Positions 10,320 through 22,467 are shown, counted from the stretch's first letter. The stretch: 64,000 nucleotides of DNA from Phanerochaete sordida (GCA_019973155.2 BPQB01000113.1:23862-87861), one strand, 5' to 3'. Notes: generated by a model not told the origin, from the letters alone. Translations and numbers: made by a program.

Positions 10320-12643
10320 ATGTACCTACTCTCTCTCGTGCTGACCACGTTGACAGTGGGCTTGCTCAAAAGCCAGCCAGCCCATGGGCTCAATGACGGG
10401 GTCGGACGCTTACCAGGTAAAGTGTATCGACAAGTTTATCAGCTCTATACTCAACATTTCCTTAGCTCTTGGATACAACAGTCTGTTCGGTCCAATGTTG
10501 CTATGTTGGCGCATTCTAATACAGCCATGATCTCCGACCTCAGCTTGGAATTTCTATCAGGTACAACAACTTCTCACCGAAGCACGCTTCCTCGCTCACT
10601 AGACATCGCAGTGTAACATCGACGAAGATCTCATTATCACGACGGCCAAGCTCTTGCAATCCCTCGGTCTCCAGGTGCGTAGTATGACCCCTCCTTGAAG
10701 ACATTCTCATGAAGTGCACAGGATGCGGGCTACAGCTGGGTCAACCTGGACGACTGCTATGCCGAGAAGAACCGTAGTACTGATGGTTACATCGTCCCCG
10801 GTCAGTCGCTATCATCAGACCTTAAGCTTCCGCTCACTGTGCTCTAGATCAAGTACGATTCAAGAACGGCTTCAACTGGTTGACGGACCAACTGCACTCC
10901 ATGGGCTTGTAAGCACTTACCGCTCCGTCGCCCGTCCATGTCAGCTAACACGGGGATCAGCAAAGCAGGAATCGTAAGTGATAGCGTCACACCAGACTAC
11001 TTCGTCTCTGACGACCGTCAAAGTATAGCGACTCGGGGTGGTACACTTGTGCTGGATACCCGGGCTCTTTCCAGAACGAGGAACGGGACGCTAAGACATT
11101 CCAGGACTGGGGCTTTGACTACCTCAAATTCGATAACTGCAACAGTAAGTATCTGCTTGGGCACGATCCCAGCTGCGGCTGATACGTGTTGCAGTCCCTT
11201 ACGACGATATCATCCGTGAGGGAACACTCGGAAGTCAGTTTTCTTGCTTGCTGCCATCTGCAGGCATCGTGATTGATCAAAATATCCTCAGAATACCAGA
11301 GGATGTCCGGCGCCATCGCTGACCTGGCGAAGAATTCCAGCAGACCACCCCTGCTATTATCCCTCTGCGAGTGGGGCTGGGTGAGTGCGATGATCAACTT
11401 TAATCTGGGGAGACACATCCTGACGTCGAATCAATATCATTAGAGTCAAGTATGGATGTAAGGGCCTGTCGATGTAGATATCTACATCTCTTACTTATCC
11501 GTCCACAACAGCTGGGGCAAGACCGTCGGCCAGAGTTGGCGAGTATGTCAACTTACTATATCACCGTCGTGAATACAGTTGCTGACTCCGGACAGACCAC
11601 GGGCGATGTTTCCGCAAACTGGGATTCGGTTGCGAGCATTATCAACTTGTGCGCAGTCTTCTTCATTTCTATATTTGTGTTTCTCAGATCGATGTATAGC
11701 AACTCTTTCATCACCACTGCGACCGACTTTTATGGGAGAAACGATCTCGACATGGTGCGTTGGCATACTTCGAACTCCAGAGCCCCGGCTGACTGACGCT
11801 TTATAGTTGGAAGTGTAAGTCGCCCCTGATGGTCGTCGGTTCAGCCGTTTAAGCTACCTTTTCAACTTGGCCTGTCAGAGGCAATGAAGGACTCACGTAC
11901 GACGAGGCGAAGTCTCACTTCACAGCGTGGGCTCTCATGAAATCACCTCTTCTCATCGGCACAAATGTACGACCTCGCGCTTACCGCTGCCACTCCTATC
12001 CTGACTCCTCATCTGCTTATAGCTGTCGGCCATAACTCCTGACATTCTCGAGATTCTTACGAACCCTGAAATCCTTGCTATCAACCAAGATCCCGTCGAA
12101 GGGACGAGCATCTCGCCATTCCGATGGGGCATCAACGTCAGTATCTCATCTCTCTGGTTGATTGCAGATACTGACGATTCGGCAGCCGGATTGGACCAGT
12201 AACAACACCCATCCCGCTCAGTTCTGGAGCGGGCGGAGCCAGAATGGGGCGGTCTTCATGCTTGTGAGTGCGTTCTGCGGACGTTGTCTCTCTTGTACTG
12301 AGGCCCTCTGCCTCATACAGCTGAATACTCTCGACGAACCTGCAAGCATGTCCTTCAACCTCACCGAATCGCCGTGGATCCGTGCCGGCAGGGAGTATTC
12401 CGTCAGGGTAAGTGGCACATCTGACCCACCGCCCATCTGTTCTTTTGACACGTCATGCAGGATCTCTGGACACACACGGACAACGGAACGGCCATCAGGA
12501 ACTTTACGGCAGTCAACGTCCCTGCACACGGTGTTGTGGCGCTCCTGCTAAAGGACGCTGGAGACGAGCCTGCAGGGATCTACCCGCCGTGCAGCGTGTG
12601 GGATCAGTGCACTGATAAGAACGGCACGCATGTCGGCGGCTGA
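10320..12643 (+). CDS. secreted alpha-galactosidase, GH27
   Basis: Retaining glycoside hydrolase that releases terminal alpha-1,6-galactose from galactomannans and raffinose-type sugars. A signal peptide [20 protein letters not shown] starts at 10320. GH27 signatures in order are [47 protein letters not shown], and DYLKFDNCN, whose Asp is the family nucleophile. Then come LCEWGW, SWRTTGDV and [10 protein letters not shown], with the acid/base Asp. The C-terminal beta-domain includes NQDPVEG and ends DKNGTHVGG. Several N-x-S/T sites suggest glycosylation. The gene has more than a dozen short introns, including exons of only 15, 17 and 13 nt near the N-terminus. Extracellular role in plant-wall breakdown is inferred. 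Confidence 0.93.
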
Positions 12644-13052
12644 GGCCTCAAAGCCGTTTGAAGCGGCGGGGTCGTGGGCACGGCGAATTCCTGGAGAAGC
12701 GGAGATGTGGTAGGACCTTCGAACGCTAAGTACAAGTGCTCGCCGGCCTCCAACTGTGATTGTACGTCAAATACTGGAGTCTGGAACGTTTTTATGCTTC
12801 TGTATGCTGTGCCCAATATTATTGCACCCGTCGATGAACTCTCTGTGTCTTCCTCACCAGGGGTCAGTGAACTGCATGACGAACAACGTTCAAACTCTAC
12901 ACCAGCTTCGAGGCACATGACCAAGCCCCGTGTTTGGCGCGCGCAGGGAAGCGCCCGCAATACACGGTTCTCTCTCTGCCTCGACGTCCGCGCGTTGAGC
13001 TCGTTCTCACCACCCATCACGCAGCAAGTCGACCCCTTCTGCGGCACTCAAG
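12644..13052. other. intergenic, SmD1 upstream region
   Basis: This region lies between the GH27 stop and the SmD1 start. A 147-codon minus-strand frame covers it (12604-13047) but overlaps the end of GH27 and shows no domain. Likely the GH27 3' UTR and SmD1 promoter and leader. Confidence 0.45.
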
Positions 13053-13624
13053 ATGAAGCTCGTAAGGTGAATACTTCCTCCGCTTGGGCTGGCGCAGCGT
13101 GCGGCGGTGCTGATGAGCCACAGTTCTGCTCGAGCTCGACTCCTCGTTTGTTCGGGCGACTTGCATCACTTGTCGTATGTTCGTGTTCGTGTGCTGACCA
13201 CCCGCGCTGCCCGCAGATTTTTGATGAAGCTGAACAATGAGACGGTCACGATCGAGCTCAAGAACGGCTCCGTCGTGCACGGCACCATCACCGGTGCGTA
13301 CTCTGACCGCGCGCATAGATGTCCACTGACGCAGTTCCCGTGCACGCAGGTGTGGACATGCAGATGAACACACATCTGAAGACGGTCAAGATGACCGCGC
13401 GGAACCGCGAGCCGACGTCGCTCGACTCGCTCTCGATCCGCGGGAACAACATCCGCTACTTCGTGCTGCCCGACGCGCTCCCGCTCGACACCCTTCTCGT
13501 CGACGACGCCCCAAAGCCGAAGAACCGCAAGAAGGACGAGGCCCGCGGCCGTGGCAGGGGACGGGGTGGTATGGACAGGGGTCGTGGACGCGGGCGTGGT
13601 CGTGGTCGCGGTCGGGGATTCTAG
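13053..13624 (+). CDS. SMD1: small nuclear ribonucleoprotein SmD1
   Basis: Core Sm-ring subunit of the spliceosomal snRNPs. Exon 1 is 14 nt (13053-13066) and encodes MKLV plus two bases. Exon 2 (13217-13293) gives [19 protein letters not shown] with the Sm1 motif. Exon 3 (13350-13624) begins [16 protein letters not shown] and holds the Sm2 motif [14 protein letters not shown]. The C-terminal tail is a run of Gly-Arg repeats ending GRGF, as in other SmD1 proteins. In animals this tail is the symmetric dimethyl-arginine target. About 121 residues, normal for the family. An intron sits right after the first four codons. Confidence 0.95.
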
Positions 13625-14186
13625 AGAAGAGCTCGCGCCGCGCGGCAAACCGCACAGGGCGGAAGTTGACACAACCAGGGCTTCGCTGCCTCATTGCTCT
13701 TGTCAGTGCATGTATGCAAGGGCTACGCTTCGCAGCAGCAGCCTGTAAAAGGAGAGTACAAGACTTATCCTGTCGATTGTTGTATTGGAGCTTTATTTGC
13801 ACTACCCGCAGCTTCGTGCTGTATTCAAGTTTTCTTGCTGATGTATGTATCATGTAACTGCGCCTCCACATGCAGCTCAGTGTTGCAGGGAATGGTCATG
13901 TCGGTGAGTGCAAGGCCTGGAAAGCTACACTGGTCTTGGTGTGATGGTCATGTGAGAGGAGCTTGCTTTTCTGGCTGTAACGAAGTTCATCGCCCCTGCC
14001 TACCGCTATCATCTGCTCACTCGAAATGTCCGCATCATCCAAAGCTGTCCTGCGCGTGGTAGGGTATCATCATGGCACACATTTTCCATGACAAAGACTG
14101 TCGCAGGAGCTGCTATCCGGAAACCCTTCTGTCGCGTGAGCCAAACGGAGACTCAAAGCGTCTGTCGCACCTACACCTTCCTCTCC
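13625..14186. other. intergenic, no supported gene
   Basis: About 560 bases between SmD1 and the asparaginyl-tRNA synthetase. There are overlapping frames up to 122 codons (13694-14062) with many Cys and no domain. An ATG at 14088 is in frame with the synthetase and would add 33 residues to its leader. Confidence 0.4.
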
Positions 14187-15798
14187 ATGTTCCTCCGACG
14201 GTCTCTGGCAACGCTCTCGTCACTCCCGCCAACCGTGCGGCAGCTACTCGCGCCGGGCACGCCGAGCAGCAGCGCGCCGATCCAGGTGCACGGCTGGGTC
14301 AGGTCTGTGCGCCGCCAGAAGCGGGTCGCGTTCGCGGTCGTCTCGGACGGGTCGTCCACGGAGGGCCTCCAGGCCGTCTTTCCGGACCCGTCGCTTGTAG
14401 ACAGGTGTGTTGTTGTGCCTACGTGCTGGTGGGACGGCGAGGCTGACGTGTTGCGCGGTTGACAGCCTGTCGAAAGGCTGCGCGGTCAAGCTTACGGGTG
14501 TTCTGGTGGACAGTCCCGGCGCCGGACAGGCAAAGGAGCTCCAGGTGCAGGCGGTTGACGTCGTCGGAGAATGCGATCCGGAGGTGTGTGGTTATTCATC
14601 GTTGTCTATCGGCCTACTCAGATGTATGGCCGTAGGAGTATCCCATGAACAAGCGAGAGATGAATGTAGACTACCTCCGGGACCACTGTCACCTACGGAC
14701 GCGTACCAACCACATGGCAGCCATCGTGCGGTTACGAGACTCCACCATACGAACCTTGCAAGACTACTTCACGGTGCGCAGCGCGTCGTCTTGCCAATGT
14801 GTAGAAAACTTAGCATGTGACAGACTCTCGGGTTCACGTACGCGCATACACCGCTTATAGTCTCCAACGACTGTGAGGGTGCCGGCGAAACTTTCCGAGT
14901 CCTGGCTCCCTCGGAGGTCCCGCCTACATCCACCGCAAAACAGGCATCCTCCTCGTCATCCGCAGCGCAAGACAACGGAAAACCCCCGGAGCACTTCTTT
15001 GGTCGTCCTGCGTACCTCACAGTCTCGTCTCAGTTGCACCTTGAAGCCCTGGCGACATCGCTATCAAGAGTCTACACTATCTCTCCGTGCTTCCGGGCAG
15101 AGCGGTCACAGACAGGGCGACACTTGTCAGAGTTCTGGATGCTCGAGGCCGAATGGGCGTTCACGAACAAGGTGGACGACGTCTGCCAAGTTGTCGAAGG
15201 TGCAGTGAAGCAGGCCCTCTCGCAGAGCAATCTGGACCTCCAACTTTTGAGGAATGAGCTTCCAGAAAGCCGCCTCGAGGCCTTCGAGAAAGCTGCGTCG
15301 GCCGAACCCTGGACGAGGATCACCTACACTGACGCAATACGCGAGTTGGAAAAGGCGCAAAGCGCAAGCAAGGTCTTCAAGTATGATCCTATCTGGGGCT
15401 CGCCTTTACGAAGCGAACACGAGCGTTGGATCGCGGAGCAAGTCGCCAACGGTCCTGCATTCGTCACAGATTACCCGACCGAACTGAAGCCGTTTTACAT
15501 GCGGCTCAATGACGATGGCAAGACAGTTGCCTGCTTCGACCTGCTCGTGCCCCACCTGGGCGAGCTGGTAGGCGGCTCGCTCCGCGAAGAGCGAATGGCA
15601 TCCCTCCGCAAGGGCATGAAGCGAGAGGGACTAGACGCGGGCAGCTACGACTGGTACCTCGACCTGCGCAAGTTCGGTGGCGCGCCGCACGGCGGGTTTG
15701 GGCTCGGGTTCGAGCGGCTGATGAGCTGGATGACAGGGGTGGAGAACGTGCGGGAGTGCATTCCCATGCCGCGCTGGGCCGGCCGCATGTTGCTGTAG
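14187..15798 (+). CDS. asparaginyl-tRNA synthetase, mitochondrial
   Basis: Class IIb aminoacyl-tRNA synthetase charging mitochondrial tRNA-Asn (yeast Slm5, human NARS2). The start MFLRRSLATLSSL is an Arg/Ser/Leu presequence. An OB-fold follows (IQVHGWVRSVRRQKRVAFAV). The catalytic domain has TNHMAAIVRLRDSTI, then motif 2 around FRAERSQTGRHLSEFWMLEA. HLSEFWMLEAE favours Asn over Asp specificity. Motif 3 is GFGLGFERLMSWMTGVENV, ending IPMPRWAGRMLL. Introns lie at about 14405-14462, 14584-14638 and 14776-14820. An in-frame upstream ATG at 14088 is a possible longer start, but the presequence fits better from 14187. Confidence 0.9.
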
Positions 15799-16146
15799 AG
15801 TCCCGCGCAAAATGACACCCCCGCTCACACACTCAGGGCGGGATTTCCCCGTATGGACATGGGCGGGCTGCTGCGCGCCCCTGTTTGCGAGTCAGCGGAC
15901 GATCGATTCCCATGGGCGGTGCCGACGCTTTCCTCAAAAGGAAAGATACCGAGTCATGGCCCGCCCCTTTTCCATTTCTGGCCGTGCGGGGCCATTACGC
16001 GAGGCACGTGGCCGCTCGGTATAATTACCGTACGCGACGCGGACGCGCCTCGCCCACACTCGCCCACCTCTCCACTCCACTCTCCTCTGCTTGCGCCTCC
16101 TTTCTTGACTTTCCTGTACACATACTAGCCTATATCATATCATATC
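15799..16146. other. intergenic, promoter region
   Basis: About 350 bases between the synthetase stop and the next start. It ends in a C/T-rich run and a repeated TATCATATCATATCATGG just before the ATG at 16147. Probably the promoter and leader of the coiled-coil gene. Confidence 0.4.
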
Positions 16147-19100
16147 ATGGTCGCGACTCCTTCCAAGAAAAAGTCCAAGCTCACTTACGCAGACAGTACG
16201 TACTCATGTACGCCACGTGTAGCAGGCGCATTGACCTGCCCTATGTCTAGGGGTCGTCCGAGCCCTGTCCGATTACCAGCGTGCTCACAAGAAACATGCG
16301 ATCCACCTCGCAACACTTCGAGCTCAAGGTACTGTCCTTTGTGCCACAGCCCCACCGCCCCGCACGTCCCCCGACTGACGTTGGTGCGCAGTACGCAAAG
16401 ATGCTGACACCGACAAGGATCAGCTGGGCCCTCAATGGTCCCACTGGGTCACTCGCGCCGTCAACAAGCTGGTGAGTTTCAACAGTGGCACGCTGTGGAC
16501 ATCTGTTGCTTATCCCAACATATATCAGGTCGACCAAGGTGTACTCGAGGCCGACGATGGTCAGCACTATACTTTCACCTCTGAGACAAAGAAAACGTAC
16601 GTTTTATCCACACTATTTACTGAGAAAAGCTCTGACGATCGTGCAGCCTCCTCGCCGCCCGGCGACAGTCGCTGTCTGTGGCGCCCCGTACTCCATCGCG
16701 AGCAGACCAGCTTTGGAAGTCTGTCATCACCAGTAGTCGCGGCACCAAGCGTCGTCGCTCCATGGCAGCTGAGGATGAAGATGAAGATCTACACACTCCG
16801 ATCAAGTCCGCCTCCACTCGTCGCAAGAGCTCTCCGCGAAAGAGGGCTCGCAGGTCCAGTGTCAAGGGCATCTCGAGGATGACAAAGGCTGAGGTACTTC
16901 TGTCGAAGCTATTCTCTATGTATGGCAAATTCTGACGATCTATCAACAGCTGCTTGAAGCTCTTCACAACGTCGAGGACCAAGAGAGCGAGGAGGTGCAG
17001 CGCTTGAAGCGTGAGCTTGCTACGCTCAAGCATCAGCTCGGAGACCTTCGCCGCGAGGAATCGGGCTCAATCAGCTCTGCACCGCTGGTATACAGTAGGG
17101 GTCTGACACCACCTACCCCCGTTCCTATTCGGTAAGTAACATGGAACCACTCATGCCTGACGTCTAGCTTATCTCCACTTCGCCCAGCCGAACTTCGGAG
17201 CTCACCTTCTCGAGAGCAACTGAGAACGTCAGCGTCTCAGCGCGCCGTCCTGTCTCTACAATCATGCGCACGGAGTCAGGCTCTATCATTCCTGACGCTA
17301 CTCGTCAGCCGACTCCTGCACCAAGCGACTCTGAGGACGATGTCAACATGCTCCACGATCTTTTCCACTACGAATCTAGCGAACACTCCCCCCAGCGAGG
17401 CCTAGGGCTAGCGACACCCACGTACACACCACTCACCTCGAGGGCCAATTTGCCATCGCTCGCGAACGAGGATGCCCGAGCTGTGCTCGATGCCCGCGCG
17501 GATGAGCTTCAAAGTGACAATCACGACCGACTCGCCGCGGAACACGAGAAGATGAAGGAGATTATCGTTGCTCGAGAGGAGCGAATTGCCGTCCTTGAGG
17601 CCGAGGTTGAGGAGCAGGCTGCTTTTCTCGCTTCGCAGGAGCAAGGCTTGTCGACGGCCCACCTTGAACTTCACCAGGCGAACAGCGATCTCGCCAATCT
17701 CACAAAAAGCGTGCACGAGAATACAGAAGCTATCACCGACGCTCAAAGAGCCCTCAAACGCAATGAAGCCACCCTGACCGCTCTGACTACCGAGAAGGCG
17801 CACCAAGAGGCCAAGCTCGCCGAGACCGAACGTGCGCTCGAGGCGCTCAAGGCCAGGTACGAGGAGGCGACGGTCGGGCATGCCAAGGACGAGGCCGCGC
17901 TGCAGGAGAGGCTCGCTCTCGCGTACGAGACCGAGGCATCGCTTCAAGCCGCATTGGCCCAGCGCCAGGACGACGCTGCGACGCTCGGGGCGCGCAACCA
18001 GGAACTTGAGCAGCGTGTGCTGGCCATTGGCGAGGAGCTTGCCGCGGTGCAGAACAGCCTCGCCAATGTCACCGCACAGCTCGGCACCGTGGACGCAACG
18101 CTCCAGGCGCAGGCTCGGGAGCGCGACGCGGCCATCGCACGCTGCGAAGCTGCGAGCGCGGAGCTTGCGAATGTGCGCATCTCTATGGTGACTCTCCAGG
18201 AGGAGCTCGCAGCGGCGCAGGAGACGGCCGAGCGGCGCGAAGAGGACGCGGCCCTCCTGACCAAGCAGCTGGCGCGTGCGGAAGCGGAAGGGGCTTCTCT
18301 TCGGGAGGAGCTTGGTACGGAGACGGCGCGCGCGGCGGAGCTTGCGCGCGAAAAGGACGCGACCGTTGCGCAGCTGGCCGAGGTCCGCAAAGAGCTCGGT
18401 GACGCGGTCGTGCAGCGGAGTGCGCTTTCTGCGGGGCTCGTCGAGAAGGAGAATGTCATCGCGAAGCTCGAGCTGTCCGTCTCATCGGCGCAGGCGCAGG
18501 TCGCCGAGCTCGCCACCCAAATCGAGCAGCTTGAGGCGGACAAGATTGCGCTGCAACTCGCGGCGGACGAGCTGCAGGAGACTTTGGCTGCCAGGGACGC
18601 CGAACTTGCGGACACCCACGGGGCGCTCAAGTGCCAACAAGAGCTGGCGAATGGACTGGAGGCGCAGCTTGCCGCCTGTGTCGCGCAAAACGCTGATCTC
18701 GCGTCCGAGCTGTCGGCCAAGGCGAACGCATTGGAGACCGTCCAGGGCCAACTGAACGCTGCGCAGGCAGCAGCGACCGACCTGCGTGCGAAGCTCGAGT
18801 GCACGCGCGCGGAGGCCGAGGAGACAGGGCGCGCGAACGCAGAACAGGTCGCTGCCCTGGAGACGTCGCTGCGCGGTGCCCAGGCGGAAGTCGCGACGCT
18901 GCATGCACGTCTGGCGTCCGCCGAGCAGGCGCAGGAGGCGCTCGCGGGTCGCTGCGCGCAGGGCGCGGCGGACCTCGCGACGGCTCGCACCGCGCTCGCG
19001 GCGGAGCAGGATCGCGCAGCTGCGCTGGATGCACGCGTCGCTGCCATGGTTGTAGAGAAGGAGACCCGCGCGAGGGCGTGGGCGGAGGCGAAGGCGCGCG

Positions 19101-19297
19101 ACGACGGTACGATTGCGAAGCTGCGGCAGATCGTGCGGCGCCACGAGGCGTTCTTCAAGAGCGAGGTGGAGGAGATGGAGCGTGAGGTAAGTGGTGTCAG
19201 TGGTGTGTCATCGCATGGACATGTCTCTAACCTTGACCGCTGCCAGACGTCTACGTTGGTGCCGGCAAGCGTGCCCGCCGAGACGCTATCTGCGTAG
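16147..19297 (+). CDS. large coiled-coil protein with basic N-terminal domain
   Basis: Exon 1 (16147-16195) gives MVATPSKKKSKLTYAD. Spliced exons continue RVVRALSDYQRAHKKHAIHL, WSHWVTRAVNKLVDQGVLEA and a DDGQHYTFT hairpin, which looks like a small winged-helix fold of about 90 residues (my inference). A basic stretch with a likely nuclear signal (TKRRRSMAAEDEDED, SPRKRARRSS) follows, then TP/SP-rich linkers. The remainder (about 17500-19186) is an unbroken Ala/Glu/Leu heptad coiled coil of more than 500 residues. A last intron at 19187-19246 leads to a short tail ending AETLSA. This may be a nuclear or spindle structural protein. I do not recognise the family, and the coiled-coil similarity to myosin or SMC proteins is not informative. 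Confidence 0.75.
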
Positions 19298-19349
19298 GGC
19301 GAAGAGCGGTCGATTGCACGCTCGGCATGGGCGGGTGCGCCACAGTGCT

Positions 19350-20160
19350 ACGATCGGTGTCGATGAGGCTTTTGGCCGGTCATTGTCTCTGGGGGCGGAC
19401 TGGCGGCAATCTAGGAGGATTACATGTTATGGCTATCTAGGAAAGACGTTTAGCGTCATCTTTACTCTATGTTTCATCGTCGTTTGACTCTAGTTAGGCA
19501 TCGTTGTGCGGCACATCAAGCCTGCAATATACGAGCGAGGATCTTCGTGACGTATCGGTCGGAGGAGGGCGGAGGCCGGGCATGCACTGATAATAGCTGA
19601 GGGGGAAAACTCGTGATGTCGGGCGGGTAAATGGCTGGAAGGTTGTGTTCCAGCAGAAAGACGACGCCACCTCGGGGATGGAGGAGGATACCCACGTGCT
19701 GCCCTCGTGGCCCTCCACGCGACGCTCTGCGTCGCCTTGACAATCGCCCTCTGTCCGGGTCCTGTCAAAGTCCTGCCACAATCGTATCCGGTCCTCCTCT
19801 CTGTGGCACCGTGCGACGCCCACGTACACCGAACGAACCTTCTGACCGACATGCCCACTCCTCTGCCTACTCCGCTAGGCAGCAACTATCGCTGCACCAC
19901 CGAGTCGTTATGGCTCTCGTGCGGTGCCTCGCCAGCCATATTCTGGAATGAGTGGGCTGCTGTCCCAGGCGCAAAGCGCTGCGGCGCGTAACTGTCCGTA
20001 TGTCATGGGCGCGGGGAGGCCTGGCATGTCATCTGCTCGTCGGATCCACGCACGACGGTTCAGGGTCACTGGGTCATCGGACAGGTCCCGGCTGGCTGGT
20101 ATTCCGTCAGAACATGTAAGGGCACAACTGGTAAGCCGGTATCCCTCCTCCCTCTTGAAA
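19350..20160 (+). pseudogene. possible broken VWA domain of a MED25-like gene
   Basis: No open gene fits here, but fragments appear in the order and approximate spacing of a Mediator subunit 25 VWA domain. They are AFGRSLSLGADWRQ near 19370, RIFVTYRSEE at 19538, RRRHLGDGGGYPRAALVALH near 19650, PVLLSVAPCDAHVHRTN near 19780 and FRVTGSSDRSRLAGIPSE near 20055. They lie in different frames with stop codons between (for example after TDNS near 19595), and no start codon fits the first piece. I read this as a decayed 5' half of the locus whose 3' half follows at 21076. The similarity is by eye and weak, and unrelated noise cannot be excluded. Confidence 0.25.
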
Positions 20161-21075
20161 CGTATCCTATAATTGATAACAATTCTAGAACATATCACGC
20201 CTGCGAGTCCCGCTCGTTCGTCAGTGATGTCGGGCACAAAGCTGCGTTCTCCTGATCGCACCAGGCCGTCTTTGCTCTTCGCTGGGCTTGAAATAAGCAG
20301 TCGTCCGCGCTTTGGCATCAGAGCCGGCACGACGTCGTGTCTCGGAGGCCATGTCGTCGTGAGTTCGCAGGGCTGCAAATCCATTTGACGCTGCCGGTAC
20401 ACCCGGGACCAGCATCTCACCGTTCTGACCGCTCTGTTCTCAGTCTCTTCCGGGCCTCGCCTTTCATTGTCCTCCCATCGTCGCTCGACGCGGACGCACA
20501 CGGGCCGTGCTGCTGAGAGCGCTTGTTGGGTTGTTGCACGCTGTTCGAATCTTCCTCGGAGGTAAGGTTCGATTTTGCTGGGTTTGTATCCTCTTGCCCA
20601 TTCGAGCCCGTGCAGGGTTACAATTCACGCCCCCGACAGCGTCTTGTCCCCCTCGGTTGCCAGGGTGTTGTCATGGTTCGAGGTGTGTCTCGCGCCAGCC
20701 CCACCGCCTGTTCCTCCACCCTCTTCTTCTGTCGCCCGCCGCGCCCGGTCTGCGATAAGCCGATTTCAGCCATTGTGCCTTGACAATCGCTGGGCGGGGA
20801 TCTAGATACTCCTCGTGCTGGCGAGGCGGCTTTTGACTTCGCAGACGGGTCACTCTGGTGCGATCCCTTTCGTGTCCTTTACCCGAGGCGGAACGCGGAG
20901 GCTAACTCAGTTGCCCTTCCCCAGCGGAAAACCTCGCATTCGCGCTTATGTACCGACGGGCCCGCGAGAACACATTAAAGGCTCGTCCCACAACGTCAGT
21001 CGGGCCCTCACATCACCTCCACTTCCCAGCCCAACTATATTCACCACGGCCGACCCAACTAGAAACCCGCTTCCC
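20161..21075. other. unassigned stretch between VWA-like and PTOV-like parts
   Basis: Contains short frames on both strands (for example 20173-20388 plus and 19908-20501 minus) with no domain. It may be the degraded or poorly resolved disordered linker of the MED25-like gene, since these proteins have long low-complexity linkers. The frame that carries the PTOV-like exon is open from 20815 but lacks an ATG before 21076. Confidence 0.3.
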
Positions 21076-21830
21076 ATGTTCAAGCTTCCGACCCATCTCG
21101 AGGAGCTTATACCGCCCCCGAACCTACAAGTGCCCCAGAGGCAGCCTTGGCGGGGATCACTCTTCCTCCCAGCCGCTAGCCCATCGCCAAGAGGTCCGCA
21201 GCAGGAACTGCGGTGTACTGCTGCAGAAACTGGCGGAGACAAGTGAGTCCCAGATCAGCCCGCCAAGTCAGTTGGACTTATGTGCAGAAGCAGTCAAGTG
21301 GAAAATTGGCCTCCTGCTTTCTCTGTGCAGTTGCTGGCGCCGCGGCCAATGCTGCCGCAGTTTCTCGAGTGGCTGAAGAGCCATACTCCGCCTATGTGCA
21401 TGTTTATGGCAGATCGCCTGCCTGATCCAGCAGCACAGCGGACGAACCAGACTAATTTTGAAACATTGGTCGCAGCCCTGGTGCAGAGTCAATCCGTGAG
21501 TTCTCCCGACGCGTATGAGACACGACGGCGGATTGGCTGATAGACCTGGCGAACTTCCAGGTAGCCGTCCTCCCGTGGAACGTCCCTGACAGGCTCCCAG
21601 GCGCGGGCATCGTCCTCTTCCCGACGGGTACTTCGCGGAATTTGCTCGTCGGCGCCCTCTTCCTCACCACCAATTTCCCCGAATTCATCGCCAGCTCGAA
21701 TGTACTTCCACGAGCGGGGCCGTTCAGCCCAGCCTCCGGCAATTCCCCATACGACCCCGCCCCGCCCAACATCGCAGCCTCGCAGCGTCATACCCAGGCG
21801 TCCGGTAGCCAATCGCACTACCCAGCTTAA
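21076..21830 (+). CDS. MED25-like PTOV/SPOC-type domain protein (3' part)
   Basis: Three exons with phase-preserving introns (about 21243-21288 and 21496-21560). From MFKLPTHLEELIPPP the frame runs to PWRGSLFLPA, then ENWPPAFSVQLLAPRPM, FLEWLKSHTPPMCMF, TNFETLVAALVQSQS, VAVLPWNVPDR, IVLFPTGTSRNLLVGALFL and FPEF, followed by a Pro/Ser tail. The pattern of an initial W-x-G-x-L strand, then a WP motif, a helix with W, and a final IVLFP...LLVGALF pair is that of the PTOV (SPOC-like) activator-binding domain of Mediator subunit 25. The start at 21076 may be an internal Met of a longer protein. Assignment is by pattern only. Confidence 0.45.
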
Positions 21831-22467
21831 GCCGCCGTCGCCGTCGCCCGACGCGGAGGCAATGATCGCGCTGCGGCGGGCAGCTCGCGCGCACGATACC
21901 CGAGGGTCCCGCTGTTAGTAAGGCAGCTCCCGTTCAATTCGTTTTCTCTCAGAGCAGCACCCTCGCCGTTATTAATGGCACCTGTAGCACTATATTCCTT
22001 GTATCACTAAGCCCCCATGATTTCTTTTCCTCCATTTAGAGATTTTTTCCCTGCTTGTTGCATAGACATTATACCCTTCTTCGCAACATCGCTTCATGTA
22101 TCCTGAGTTCTCTGACCATTCGCTGTAGCAATAGACTCGTATAGACTTAGTGCCTCGGTACCTTGTTCGGATCCCGAGCCTCATCGGCCTTTACCTTCGT
22201 ATAAACATTTTAGCTTTTCGCGCCCCCCGTATCGCCACCAGATATACAAACTATGCTAGCGTCCCTGCGTCCGTCACTTGACGAGTCTGTTCGCATTTGG
22301 CTTGCCTCGAGTCCTCGACCACGCGAGAGCCCGCGGGCGCTAATGTAACATTACCTCTTGCTCTTCGCGTCCGTTGGCTCGACTCCAGCTATCCGCACGC
22401 CCTCGACGACTGTTGCTTCAGGGCCACGCTATCTAAGCCTGCCTCACACCCTCCTGCTGTTGTAACC
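21831..22467. other. intergenic, BUD13 upstream region
   Basis: About 640 bases with lower GC than the flanking genes and only small frames. No repeat or RNA gene seen. A frame open from 22297 runs into BUD13, but its first 57 codons precede the ATG at 22468 and look like leader sequence. Confidence 0.4.

Noticed and set aside
17944..19158. 404-codon minus-strand frame rich in Ala/Ser/Cys
   Set aside because: It is the exact antisense of the coiled-coil gene; GC-rich heptad codons leave the opposite strand open. No domain.
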